DNA of 64,000 nt from Sthenelais limicola (taxonomy: Eukaryota; Annelida; Polychaeta; Phyllodocida; Sigalionidae), in NCBI GenBank assembly GCA_942159475.1, contig OW804095.1, positions 69,220,773 to 69,284,772 of the forward strand, in the 5' to 3' direction. The notes under the pieces are model-generated. The model was not told the DNA's origin. It made no database searches and saw nothing but the letters and a program-made list of their open reading frames with translations. Within the stretch, counting starts at the first letter, position 1; each line of letters starts with the position of its first letter. This document shows positions 1-11,193 of the stretch, piece after piece. Made by a program: the position numbers and the translations under genes.

Positions 1-1261
1 CCAGTACTGAGGTACATTGGTTTTTATATTAATTAAAAGAAAGCTGTTAGCCCTTCCCCTACGCCTAAATATTTGGGGGTGATTATCGATTTGGCTAATA
101 TGCAGCTGAGGTTACCTGAAGAGAAACTTGCTAAGACTAAGGAGTGTGTGGAATTTTTCCCAGGTAAATCTTCATGCATCCGAAAGGACTTGGAACGACT
201 CACTGGCCTATTGGCTCATTGCTCGGTGTTGGTGAAGGGTGGCCAGACTTTTTGCAGAAGGTTATACGCTTTGTTGAAGGCGACTAAAGGTAAACACACT
301 GTTAAGCTTTCTGATGTTTTTAAATCAGATTTGAAGTGGTGGAATAGTTTTTTGACCACTTTCAATGGTAAACGAAAGATTATTGAAGACAATGCTCCGG
401 TTAAAACTATTTTTACAGACTCTTCCTTATCAGGTTTTGGAGCTGTTTTGGATGATGATTATTTGTTTGGTACTTGGTGTGAGGATGCTGGACATTGTAA
501 GCATGTAGTTGCGGCCCCGAAATATGATGATCTCTTTTCGACAAATATAAATGTTCTTGAGTTGTGGCCGGTTATAGCGGCTGTTAAGAGATGGTCCAGC
601 TCTTTGTGTAACCATAAAGTATTGGTTTATACTGACAATACCCAGGTAGAGCGCATGTTAATTACGGGTAGAAGTACAAATGTTATCGCCATGGATTTAT
701 TGAGAGAGTTCTTCTGGTGTTGTGCTATTTTTAATATTACTATTGTTCCTCTTAGAATTTCATCCTCACATGTTGCACCGTAAAGATGTGGTTTTCACAG
801 AGTATGGTTTTTTGCTTACCATTTCTAGTTCAAAGACGATTCAGTTTAAGGAACGTGTTGTCCAAGTTCCAGTGGTAAGAGCCCCAGTGTCTAGGTTATG
901 TCCTGTTACTTGGTTGAGTCGCTATCTTTGTAGGGCAACCTCATCGGACAATGACTATTTATTTGTTTTTGAAGGTAGCAAGAAGCCTTTAACATATAAA
1001 TTTTTCTGTACTAAGTTGCGTTTAGCTGTGGTTAGTGCTGGTCTGAAGGGCAGATATACTCCTCACAGTCTGCGCAGGGGTAGTGCGACCTTCTTGTCGC
1101 AATTGGGCCTTCCTTTGTACGATATTAAATCATACGGAGGTTGGAAATCTTTGAGTGTACTTTTATATTTATCTGGTGATGTAGCTACACATTTAGGTAA
1201 AGATAAGACGGTAGCTTTGTATTTAAATTCTTTTTTTTTTTTAAGTAAAGGGCTACTTTGA
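1..1261 (+). pseudogene. DIRS-order retrotransposon tail: RT end, RNase H, tyrosine recombinase
   Basis: The tail of a DIRS-type retrotransposon polyprotein, cut by the window edge. Frame 1 from base 1 shows the end of the reverse transcriptase (GFYIN, then an in-frame TAA at 34-36, then PKYLGVIID). An RNase H fold follows, with acidic residues in FTDSS (near 418), NVLELW (near 559) and VYTDNT (near 634). Around 760-780 the coding frame switches to frame 2, which carries the C-terminal half of a tyrosine recombinase: PHSLRRG (H-x-x-R, near 1064), GGW (near 1142) and a candidate catalytic Tyr (near 1166), with a stop at 1259-1261. The RNase H tail and the recombinase N-terminal part, including its first catalytic Arg, are missing, so an internal deletion joined the two domains. 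The nonsense codon and the deletion make it inactive. Whether it is DIRS or Ngaro cannot be told here. Confidence 0.85.
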
Positions 1262-1599
1262 ACCCTGCCATTGATTCTTTATATCATGGTATTGTTATTT
1301 AGTAAAGGGCAGATGTTCCCCATTCTGAACCCTCCTCTGGCCATTTATGCCAGGGGTTTTTACTGTTATTATATTGTTTCCGTTGGCTGGGGGTTGTTGG
1401 GGATCAAGGCAACTTGTTCTCTCACAGCCCATACGCTGTTTCATTATATATTCAACGCCTTATGCCAGCTAAACGGAATTACGCATACCAAAATCTATCA
1501 CTGTACCAAATTTCATGCTTTAATACCAATTTGAACAATTCTTGCATTTTTTTGCACCAACCTACCTGACTTCCATGTCATTTCTTCCTTTCATGCAAG
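1262..1599. other. Non-coding, probably 3' part of the DIRS element
   Basis: No coding signal. The phrase AGTAAAGGGC occurs at the end of the recombinase ORF (about 1243) and again near 1300, followed each time by a GAACCCT word. This may be the remains of DIRS-type split terminal repeats, but the partner repeats are not visible. Confidence 0.3.
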
Positions 1600-1767
1600 A
1601 AAACGCTAGAGGTGTGGAAAAAACTGCTGAATTGGATTGTTGAAGCTGATTTTTTCAATAGAGATTCACAAGATAAATGTATTATTGAGAGAGACAGAAA
1701 TGGTAAAATTATTATCAAGCCTGTCGAAATTATGTTTCGTATAGAAGAAAACAATATTAAATGTTAA
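1600..1767 (+). CDS. Candidate terminal exon of an unrecognised gene
   Basis: A 56-codon open stretch follows an acceptor-like pyrimidine tract (ttcttcctttcatgcaag) and starts in phase 0 with KTLEVWKKLLNW. It continues through acidic and basic residues (RDSQDKCIIERDRNG) and ends FRIEENNIKC-TAA at 1765-1767. Its composition is protein-like and unlike the flanking DNA, but I recognise no family. It lies just downstream of the DIRS remnant. It could be the last exon of a host gene whose earlier exons are outside the window or displaced, or another piece of transposon coding sequence. No start codon or upstream exon was identified. Confidence 0.3.
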   Translation, partial: KTLEVWKKLLNWIVEADFFNRDSQDKCIIERDRNGKIIIKPVEIMFRIEENNIKC

Positions 1768-2185
1768 GATCATAAATTGGATGTTCCTTAAAACCAAAGC
1801 CTACATACAGGCGTAAACTTTATATAAGGGAGAATTCTCACTGATGTCTGTTTTGCTTGAGTTAAAATATAGATGTGAGGTATATATCAAAAGCATGTAC
1901 ATGTACAGTAAAGGAAGAAAGGCTTCATTGCCTTGGAGAAGGTTTGAGCAGTACATTAGAGAGGCTATAAGTTAAAATCCAAGAATAAGCTTCATTTCCT
2001 TTTTGTAATTTTCCTTCGGATGAACACATTTTTTCATAAAAACACCAGGTCGCTAACCAAGCGAGAAAACGTGTTTGCCGCATAGTTTTTGTTTTCTCAA
2101 TATGACCCCCCCACACACACACACACCCTTGGTCTTCATCCTATAGCACCTTCTATAGAGTTCGGTTAGACCTACTTTCATATTT
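1768..2185. other. No gene seen
   Basis: AT-rich DNA without recognised genes. A short (CA)n run lies near 2110-2126, just before the 3' end of the hairpin-ended repeat copy A. Confidence 0.4.
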
Positions 2186-2639
2186 ACAAGTGCCTTTGGC
2201 ACTTGGATTGTAGAGGCAGTTGTGTTTCTACTTCTTATAGTAATCCAACAATTTACTGGACGTTTATTTCAATTTGGAGATCTATATTAATGTGATTGCC
2301 CAAAATGGCTAAAATCACAGGGGGCCTATGTCGGGGTAGTAGGCCTAAGGTGTAGGAGGGAGAGAGAGAGAGACTTGGGGGGGGGGGGGGCACAGAGAGA
2401 GAGAGGGACACAGAGAGAGGGGGAGGAGAAGAGAGGGAGAGGAGAGATGGGAATGACTGATATAAGAGTTTCATGGAAAAAAATTTGCACCCCCCCCCCA
2501 CACACACACCTACACATCTATCAATTTTCCTTCTTCTCCCCCTCCCCAACTACCTCCCTTGCTCTCCCTCCCCTTTTATTCCCCCTCCTTAATAATAATG
2601 AGTAAGGTGTGGATAGGTACATTCTTTCGTAAAAAAATC

Positions 2640-2965
2640 TTTAAAAAAAGTTGGTTGTAAAAAAAAGTTTGTAGAAAAAATAGTTGGTTGAAAAAAAAAG
2701 TTGGGTCGAAAAAAAGTTGGCCGTAAAAATAGTTGGTCGGAAAAAAAGTTGGTTGGAAAAAATAGTTGGTCGAAAAAAAAAGTTGGGTCGTAAAAAATAG
2801 TTGGTCGAAAAAATAGTTGGTCGAAAAAAAAAGTTGGGTCGTAAAAATAGTTGGTTGAAAAAAAAGTTGGTCGTAAAAAAAAGTTGGGTCGAAAAAGAAG
2901 TTGGTCGGAAAAATAGTTGGTCGGAAAAAAAAGTTGGGTCTGGTAAATAGAGTTGGTCGGGAAAA
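2640..2965 (-). repeat. Minisatellite (GTTGGTCGnAAAAAA)n inside copy A
   Basis: About twenty units of roughly 14-17 bp, each an A-run followed by GTTGGTCG or GTTGGGTCG. The reverse complement (ACGACCAACTTTTTTT) forms the array at 53370-53640, so this is an inherited module of the dispersed family and not local slippage alone. Confidence 0.85.
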
Positions 2966-3062
2966 AGTTGGTCTCACTCCCCTTTCACCCCCCCCCCCCT
3001 TTTATCCCCCCCCCCCCTTCACCTCTCCTCCTGTTTGTAACAGGTATGGTACCGTACTGAGG

Positions 3063-3325
3063 TAGTAGAGAGAGTGAGAGAGAAAGTGAGAGAGAGGGAG
3101 AGGGAGAGAGAGAGGGAGAGAGAGAGGGAGAGAGAAAAAGAGAGAGAAGTTTGTAACAGGTATGGTACTGAGGTAGTAGAGAGAGAGAGAGAGAGAGTGA
3201 GAGAGAAAGTGAGAGAGAGAGAGGAGAGAGAGAGGGAGAGAGAGAGAGAAAAGAGAGAGAGAGAAAGAGAAAGAGAGAGAGAGAGAGAGAAAAAGAGAGA
3301 GAGAGAGAAAGAGATAGAGATATAT
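3063..3325. repeat. GA-rich microsatellite tract
   Basis: (GA)n with interruptions. Two phrases GTTTGTAACAGGTATGGTAC at about 3035 and 3151 sit inside it; the same phrase recurs inverted near 58320, tying the tract to the hairpin-ended repeat family. Confidence 0.85.
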
Positions 3326-3420
3326 ATTCTTCTGTGTACAGTGGCACAACCTCTGGTGGAGTGGTGGTGGAGATCGTTGAGGGGTCAGGGGTGATGCACA
3401 GGCCTATGGGGAAGAGTCCC

Positions 3421-5190
3421 ATGGGGGAAGATCCCCTAAACAGTGTGACGTCATTGTCGTAATGTGGCGCTCATATCGTAATTGGCGGCCCGCTTTGCGG
3501 TAGAGAACCGCTTTGCGGTTCTGCCTAGCCTTTGGTTCATGCGTAAATCTGGGCCGATTTACATAAGAGGGAAACATCAGGCTCACCAATGTTCGCTGTA
3601 CTTTACTCTTGATTGCTTTATTTCCTTTATATTTTATACACATTTCAAACGACAGAGAGGGTACGATGTAATCTTAGTGTTATCGACCCCGAGAGAAATA
3701 GAGAGTTTATTGACAAATAAAAATAAAAATCTTTTAAAAAAAAGAAAAAAAGAATCATAGTTTGATAAGCTGACGGGAGATGGCCTCACCGAGTTTCACG
3801 CTCATGGAGGAAATAACACAGTAAAAATGATGAATTTTGTGTAGTTTGTACTTGATATCTCCACTTGTACTGCATGTATTTGAACCGGAGAAAGATAGTT
3901 TTCAAGTTAAGCACTTGATATCGTATTGAAATAATCCTGATATTGGTATCAAAAACTCAAAACTTTGAAATGACTTTTTAAAATTGTAATTAAATCGGTT
4001 GGAAATGGGCAGTGGCACCCCACTGCTAATGACCAGATAAGAGCTAAGCACCCTGCTGGGCGGCGGAGATCATGGAACCTTTGATAGCAGGAAAATATCT
4101 CTCTCCATGATATTACTCTAAGATCAGACACAGGAACTGTTTTTTGATTATTGCTCCTTAAATCTATTGGAACAAATTTACATGGGAAAAAGAGGGTAGA
4201 ACAACATACTAGTATACCGTATGTAGTGCCGTGCCTATTTATAAGCACATTTTCATATACTACTACTACTACTGAAATCAACATGCATGCATGCGCAGGA
4301 TTGGCAGGATCGTCGCAGCTTTGCGAGGTGTGGATTTCATGGTGAACGGCCAAGGTTAGGCCTAATTTCAAAGACCAAAGGATACAAGTGTTGCGACAGA
4401 CCCGACAATCATGCTTTAACTATCTTCTGCCTTTGTAGTGGTTTTTGCTCTGTTAATATCACTGACATCATTGACAATGTACATGCATGTTTATAGGCCA
4501 AAAAAAGAATTAAGGGTGTTTTTAATTTATATACCTGCAAACTAGGTAGGGGGATGGTAATTTTAAAAAAATGTTATTGTTTTTCATAACCAGCAACATA
4601 CATCTCATTCAGGCAAATTCTGTCAGAATTATTCCTTTAAAATGAATAGCGCATTTTTGGGCATGCCAACGCAGTCAGGTCCAGACTGCCTTCTGAACCT
4701 GACTGAACAACTTTATTTGTAAACAAGAGCCTCCGGCTGAGCCCCTCCATCAGAAAAACAGATCATTTTAACAAAGAGAATTGAAAGCTCCCATTTATTA
4801 AATGTAGGGTCTGAGAGCCTATCTTATCATTAAAGCGTATGACAAAGGCCTAGTTTATACTAGACAAATTATGCGTCCCCTTGCCCCATGTTAGTCAAAC
4901 CTAACTGAACTCAATGGTGGCAGTTTGTCAAACCTAACTCAACTCAGCGGTGGTGGGGTGAAGGCTAAGCGAGCTCACACACACAGATCATTTTCTTTAT
5001 CAACTGGTTACCCTAACAGCCTAAGACCTTTCTCTCAACTTGACATTACACAACATTGAAAAAAACATTATTTCAAAAGTCTTAATTGTCTTAAGTTGTA
5101 CAAAATCCAATCATATATTCAATACAGAATCAGACATTTTTGCAAATAGTAATTGTAGGCTATTGGAATGCAAATATACACAGAACCACG
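3421..5190. other. No gene seen; one short hairpin
   Basis: No recognisable coding sequence. A perfect 8-bp hairpin (AGAACCGC-TTT-GCGGTTCT) lies at 3504-3522. A partial local duplication, TCAAACCTAACT(G/C)AACTCA, occurs near 4896 and 4929. Confidence 0.4.
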
Positions 5191-5194
5191 AAAT

Positions 5195-5310
5195 AAGTGT
5201 GTGAGAGAGGGAGAGAAATAACAGAGGGAGAGAGAGGGAAGAGAGATGGTCAGAGATATAGTCCGAGAGAGAGAGGGAGGGAGGGAGGGGGCGAGAGAGG
5301 GAGATATATT
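5195..5310. repeat. GA-rich microsatellite
   Basis: Imperfect (GAGAGAGG)n purine tract. Confidence 0.8.
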
Positions 5311-6359
5311 TGCCAGTGGTCAACACAACCGAAATTAAACCCAAAATGGTGCTGATCATTTATGAAATTGGAGTTTGATTTTCGAATCCCCTAAAAGCCT
5401 GAGAAAAATAGCTTCATGAGGGTTGAAATCCGGAGACTGGAAACATGCAAAAGGCTGTTCATCTTCAATTAATTTTGTTATTCTAGTAGGCAAATCCTAT
5501 ATTCACATGCAGAGGCTTTTCGGAAATAATATTTCATATGACAGCTTTATACCTCAGATTAAAAAGGCTATCTGGCCTAAAAGGTGCAGCATTTTCAGCG
5601 AGATTGAAATTTGCGTCCAAGAGGGCGCGGGAAAAAGTGTTGTGAAAGACTTGGTTACTCGCGGTTACTATAACATCATTTAGACAACGTCATCGGGACC
5701 GTGAGCCATGAAACGTCGCCGCAAAATTTAAGTTTGTACAAAATGGGAAGCAGCACACTTCGACAATCAAAAGTCTCTTTTAAATGTAAATGTCCTGTGT
5801 TTTTGTCACAATTATAGTTGCCTGTATGTGATTCTGTTGCATGAGCTACTAAACCAATCAAACAGCACTGTCTCCCAGCCTACATCTGTCGAATGGCGTG
5901 CGCATAAAAGTAGCTTGAAACGGAACTACAGTGGAGCGAGCGGAGCCTCCTTTGAAGAGTATAGTAAAGAAAAAAATGAGCTACAAACCAACGGCCAATT
6001 CCACCAATTTGACAACATTTGGCCCCCAACTGTGGAAAGTGATGAAATGGGCTTAAATCAAATTAATTACCATTAATTTGATTATTTTTTTTGATTGGAT
6101 GGTTCTACCAACCTGTGGAACCACATTTTTGGCATTTTTAACCCAATTTTTTTAAAATTATTATTTCAAAATCACATTTTGGAGGCAAATATCGTTTTTT
6201 TTAAGTGCCAATAGTCGGTGGAATTGCTAAATTTCTAAATAATCTTCAAAATTGCACATTTTTTTTATATGTTGTGATAGTAGGTTACGTGAATATGATC
6301 TGTGGTAAAAAAAATGCAAAAAAAATATTTTTTGGCCAAAAGCCATAAAAAAATTTTTA
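5311..6359. other. No gene seen; AT-rich
   Basis: AT-rich with homopolymer runs. I see no conserved coding signal, and short ORFs here lack protein-like character. Confidence 0.4.
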
Positions 6360-6780
6360 AAAAATGTGAAGATTAACGACACCCCGTTCATAAAAGGTGG
6401 AATTTAGAAAAAAAAAAAAAAAAAAAAATTATCCAATAATCACAAATAATGATAAAACTAACAGGATTTGACATGTAATGAACATTAATGGTATTGGTTA
6501 AAGTTTTTCTTGGACCCTAGCAGACAAAATGCGCGCATGGCCCCAGCCTCACATGGGAACCCAGGGTGATGAAGATTAACGACATCCCTAGAACAATGAT
6601 TTTATGTTTTTTTGAGGAAGCAATTTGATAATGAACTTTAAATTTGATATTTATCATTAATTCTATGCAATAGAAGCCTATAAACATCGAAAATAAGAAT
6701 TTCCGACTAGGTTTTACATGCTTACAGGGTGCGTAAGTGGCATGGCGGCGGGGCGCGAATTAATGGAAACTGGTCGCGTA

Positions 6781-9700
6781 GATCATTTGTGCTAAATTGC
6801 AGAAATGGAGGTTTTCGGACTATATATCAATAAATATAGCTATTATCTTATATCTGTATATTTCATTGGATTCCTGCCAACCTCAGCTATCATTCCAACC
6901 ACACTTTCATATATGTGGAGTCAATATTTTTTACATTAAAGTCGATTTTTGCCTTTTTTTGAGTATAAAATAGAAAAGAATACAAACTTCAACATTTTGT
7001 TATTTTGATTTACCTGTATTTATATTAATCTTTATGATTGTATCCAATACGTTATGCTTTAATCTGTTCCCCCAGAATTTTTTTCACACAAATTGGACAT
7101 TTTCCCCCTGTCTCCTGACCCCTTCAATTTTTCCAACTAACAGCATAACGTCCATAGGCCCTTTATTAATACCTATATTAGGTTCATAAATATAAGATGT
7201 AAGTGGCTAAATTAGCATTGAACTCCAACTGGTCAACCTTGTCAACACACACCCCAAAAATCTTTTAAAAAGATCCACAATTTTTTGTTAAAATGACTGA
7301 TCGTTTCTTATACTCCAAAATTCCAACTTTTAGGGCCTATGGACGTTGGGGGGCCTAATTCAATCCTCTTCAAAAGGAAAATATTAATTTTCTGTTGGAA
7401 TATAGCTACAAGCATTGTAATATTACATACCATAACGCTGGTAAAAGTTGAACATTGTCAATTGAATATTTGTTTCAGTTATTTACTAAAATTCCCTCAC
7501 ATAACGTCCATAGTCCCATAACGTCCATAGTCCCGCCTTTTAAATGTTCCCTATTACCTTCACAATACTCCCTACCATCTCTCCTTGCATTGTGTATATA
7601 AGTTAGATGGATCATATGTTATGAAAAAGAATTTGAATAGCCATCGTTGATACTATTGCTATTGTGTTTTTGCATTGACTCGGTAGTGAGTAGTCACAGG
7701 GACTACGGATGTTATGGCCCAATTGACTTGCCGAGTTTACATTGATTAAATTATCAAATAATGTTCATATTTGGTATAATCTGAGGCAAACTATTCTTTA
7801 TTGATATTTAATAAGCAGATCCTTGCTATGTGGTTGCATTATTGAAAGATATAGTGAATACAACTTGGTCTAAATATAGGGACTATGGACGTTAGGGCCA
7901 TATTTTCTTTCCACATTAACAAAGATTAAATTATCAAATGTCATTTATATTTGTTATAATCTGAGACAAACTATTCCATATCAATATCTATGAAATAGAT
8001 TCTTGCTATCTGGTTGTATTACTGAAGAAAATACCGAATATAATCTAGGGACTATGGACGTTAGGGCTGAATTTTCTTTCCAAGTAATTAAAGATTAAAT
8101 GATGAAATGTCATTCATATTATGTCTGATCTGAGGCAAAATATTCCTTGTAAATATATATTAAACATATAAACAGGATAATCAAAGTATTTGATCATTTA
8201 AAAGCACCTAAGCATTTTTGTTAATGTCCGATTTTGTAATATAGTATATGATCTTATATATTATCTATGATTTGTTATTTTACTTAAGGAAACATTAAAG
8301 TAACATCTCTCTGCCCTAAAATCTCTAGTCCCTAGATTTGTACCATGTTATATTCAAAATATTACCAATTATTACACAACATAGCAAAGATTTAGCAACT
8401 CTATGTTTAAGAAAAATTCTGAGCCCAAACACTAATCTTTGAAAATCAAATTCTTGAACATGATTAAAAATAGCTTTTAATTAATGTTTTTTTTCCATGT
8501 ACGTTTTCTGGTTTTTAAACTATATAAAAATATGTTTCCCATCATTAATAACCATTTCATGTGATTTGAGGAATATTTTTGATGAATGATGTCCTACTTG
8601 ATGACAAACACTTTTGGCCTTTTAGCCAAGTCAAGGGGCCTATGGACGTTAGGGCCGTATTAACTATTAAAGTTAACAAAGATTGAATTATCACATGTCG
8701 TTCATATTAGATTTAATCTGAGGCAAACCACTCCTTCTTAATATATATTGAACAAATCTTTCCTATCTTGGATAACTAATGAAAAAAATATTGATTAAGA
8801 CTGGATCTGAATCTAGGGAAAAACTAGGGTAAATCTAGGGTAATTAGAGAATTAATAAATGATGTCAAGTCAACATAAATGTTTGTTCTATTTAGATTTT
8901 CTGGTGTTAAGGCCATGGAGAAACATGTTTGTGATGAATCTTCTTTAGTTCATATCATCTGATGAATATTATCTGTTGCAAATTGAAGACTATATGAGGG
9001 ACTATGGACGTTAGGGTTATGCCTAACGTCCATAGTCCCTCATATAGGGACACCATTGAGTGGTCTGGTACCTTTCAATTGGGTTTGATATTAAATGTAA
9101 CTGGTTTTATTTAAGGGAAACATGTACAGATGTGCGGAGAAGCTTGTTTGCATATGATTGGAAATGATTTTTTTTATGTTTTTGCGGTCGAAAGTTTGAA
9201 AATTCACTCAAAAAGGAGAATCTTTTCCCAAAATTATGTGAAATCAGGATAAATATTTCTTTTATTGAGGATTTCTGGTATCAAAAACATCTAGAAATAT
9301 CTTTCCAATCATTTATAATCATTCCATGTGATTTGATGAATATTTCCCAGATGAATAATATCCTATTTGATGACATACATGGTTAGCCTTCAGCATAACG
9401 TCCATAGCCCCTTTTGAACTATTGACTGCTTGGCTTGCAAAAAGAATTATACATGGGCAAGCATGAAATAAAAGCTATCCCTCTGTTGTAACCACATTTT
9501 GCCATGATGCCTGCATTGTTTTTAGTTACTCAGATGACCTATTATCTTGAGGATTATACAATGGTAACTTGAAGTTTTAAAAAAATATATATCAAAAAAA
9601 TACAAAAAAACAACCTCCCCCCAAAATGTAAATCCAAAATTTGAATATTCAAACAAGTATAACTAGGCTTTTATGACATTATTAAGAAAGGGTAGTGAAA

Positions 9701-10346
9701 AAAACCCAGAAGTAATCAATTTAGAGGGTATATTGTAAGTTTGCTGATTTCTTACAACCAGCATAACGTCCATAGGCCCTTTTAGACACAGTTGTAAGAT
9801 GCATGGTGGACTCAATCATAGCTTAGGGTTATTGGAAAAGGTGCATATATACTCAGAAACATATCAGGAAATGAATTAAAGCCATACAAGTTAATAAAAA
9901 CATAATTAGAAAACAAGAAATGAAATGAAACGAAAGTTCATTTCATATAGAGCAAAAATGCAGTTTTACAGAAACATTCCATACCCCATAAATGATTCCC
10001 AAAGGAACCTGGTTTAATATTCACAGATCATATTTCCCATAGCTTAAGAACATCATATAAAGAGTCAGAAAAATAAGCATGCTCAAAGTATGTGATATAT
10101 TTAAAGCACAGAATGAGGATTATAGTTATTCCAACTAAAAAGGGCCTATGGACGTTAGGGTAAAATTCTGAAAATCCTTGCAAAGTTGCAAAATTTTTAC
10201 CACTGGTCCGAATTTGTTGGAATAAAGTGTCAAATGTAGCTAAATCGTTGAGCATTATGATAGAAATAAAGAAAATAAGCTTTAAGACATTCAAATTTAG
10301 GCCGCCCTATGACCACCAATTTCTCCAATTTAGCACAAATGAAAAA
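6781..10346. mobile_element. Nested 3.6 kb TIR element carrying a repeated GGACGTTAGGG-type motif
   Basis: Terminal inverted repeats share CATTTGTGCTAAATTG (6784-6799 forward, 10326-10341 reverse) with partial similarity for about ten bases further in. Flanking DNA rejoins to match the uninterrupted copy at 26340-26640, so this is an insertion. Inside, variants of GGGCCTATGGACGTTAGGG occur 13 times: forward near 7332, 7699, 7879, 8048, 8636, 8998 and 10141; reverse near 7141, 7501, 7518, 9022, 9391 and 9758. Between several forward copies an approximately 170-bp spacer recurs, with phrases such as AATCTGAGGCAAACTATTC. No transposase ORF is visible, so it is non-autonomous. The motif may be a transposase-binding or satellite-like unit; that is inference. 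Confidence 0.65.
8990..9047. repeat. Perfect 26-bp inverted repeat with 6-nt loop
   Basis: Arms 8990-9015 and 9022-9047 are exact reverse complements around GTTATG. Each arm contains one copy of the GGACTATGGACGTTAGG motif, so two motif copies face each other. Confidence 0.95.
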
Positions 10347-10365
10347 TCTACCCCAAGTACCGATG

Positions 10366-10610
10366 TGTGGACCAGAAGTAAATAATCCCCATAGAGTTAG
10401 CATTGGGCCGATAACTAATCACTCTATACATCGCCCCTGTAACGGTTTGGCGATTATGAAGGGTATAGTTGAAATCGTTTGCCTCTAAAGATGGATATAA
10501 TATGTAAATTAGATCTCATAAAATTATATGATCGATGAACAAACAGAGATTATTTATCTCCGCAATGGTGCGCCGATGGGAGTTTTGTGAGACATGTCCA
10601 CATGACGTCA
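10366..10610. repeat. Dispersed block, second copy at 26.4 kb
   Basis: Shares long phrases with 26400-26640 (CCATAGAGTTAGCATTGGG, GTTGAAATCGTTTGCCTCTA, TATATGATCGATGA, CTCCGCAATGGT). The start of the same block lies at 6727-6780, on the far side of the nested element. Confidence 0.8.
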
Positions 10611-10984
10611 TGAAACTGCCACAGTAGCGCGACTCAAAAAATCGCTGCTGTGGACTCCTTACGCGCCCTCACAGGAAAATGGGTTTTGAAGATTAACGAC
10701 ATAATGTGAAGATTAACGACATATACATGTGACGTGTCACAGGAAAATGAGTGACAAGTTGCAAAGCATGGTTTTTGAGATCTAATTGGTATATAAAAGT
10801 ATACATTTCCTGAAAAAAGGAATTTATTTTCTTCGTAATGATACAAGAATTAAAGCAATGGCATGCTTTGTACTCACACAGCAATAGATGGAATGAAGAA
10901 CATTATTAATTTAGACAATTGCACATCCCAAAAAATCAAACCAATACATATTGTATGGGGTCGAATCCAGAAATTTAATTGAAA

Positions 10985-11193
10985 TTTTGGTGTTTTTCAC
11001 GTTTTTTGTTTATGTCATATCTTTGTCAATTCTGATCGTATAAACCTACAAATGGTATGTATGTATTCCTAAGAACACCCCCGTAATTTCGAAATATATT
11101 TAAAGATTAGGCCTATATGAAAATTATTTCTACTGATTGTCTTAATCATTGCTAAAACACTATTTTTCATGATTTTATGTCGTTAATCTTCAT
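10985..11193. repeat. Dispersed block, second copy at 40.0 kb
   Basis: Phrases such as TTTTTGTTTATGTCATATCTT, CGTATAAACCT and GTATTCCTA are shared in the same order with 39960-40130, where the block is attached to a long hairpin. Confidence 0.7.

Larger units (their letters stand above)
2186..3420 (-). mobile_element. Hairpin-ended repeat family, copy A (proposed Helentron-like)
   Basis: Read on the - strand, this copy has GA-rich tracts containing TACCATACCTGTTACAAAC. It continues with a (GACCAACTTTTTTTAC)n minisatellite, a G-rich run, TTTCCATGAAACTCTTATAT and CT-rich tracts. It ends with a unique block (GGCCCCCTGTGATTTTAGCC ... AAACGTCCAGTAAATTGTTG) and the terminal hairpin CAAGTGCC-AAA-GGCACTTG at 2187-2205. 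The same ordered modules occur at 53-57 kb, 58.5-59.4 kb and 58.3-60.1 kb. All copies stop at CTTGT after the hairpin and then run into unrelated DNA. No coding sequence is present. The 3' hairpin, internal minisatellites and lack of clear target duplication resemble non-autonomous Helentrons; that class assignment is inference. The 5' limit is approximate. Confidence 0.65.

Noticed and set aside
2576..2977. 133-codon Phe/Gln-rich ORF, and a similar one at 53338-53613
   Set aside because: Translation of the GACCAAC-poly(T) minisatellite; opposite orientations of one repeat.
2985..3422. Ser/Leu-rich and Arg/Glu-rich ORFs
   Set aside because: Translation of (GA)n microsatellite DNA.
3949..4371. 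140-codon ORF on the - strand
   Set aside because: No recognisable domain, no splice or promoter support, and it overlaps simple (TAC)n-like sequence; likely chance.
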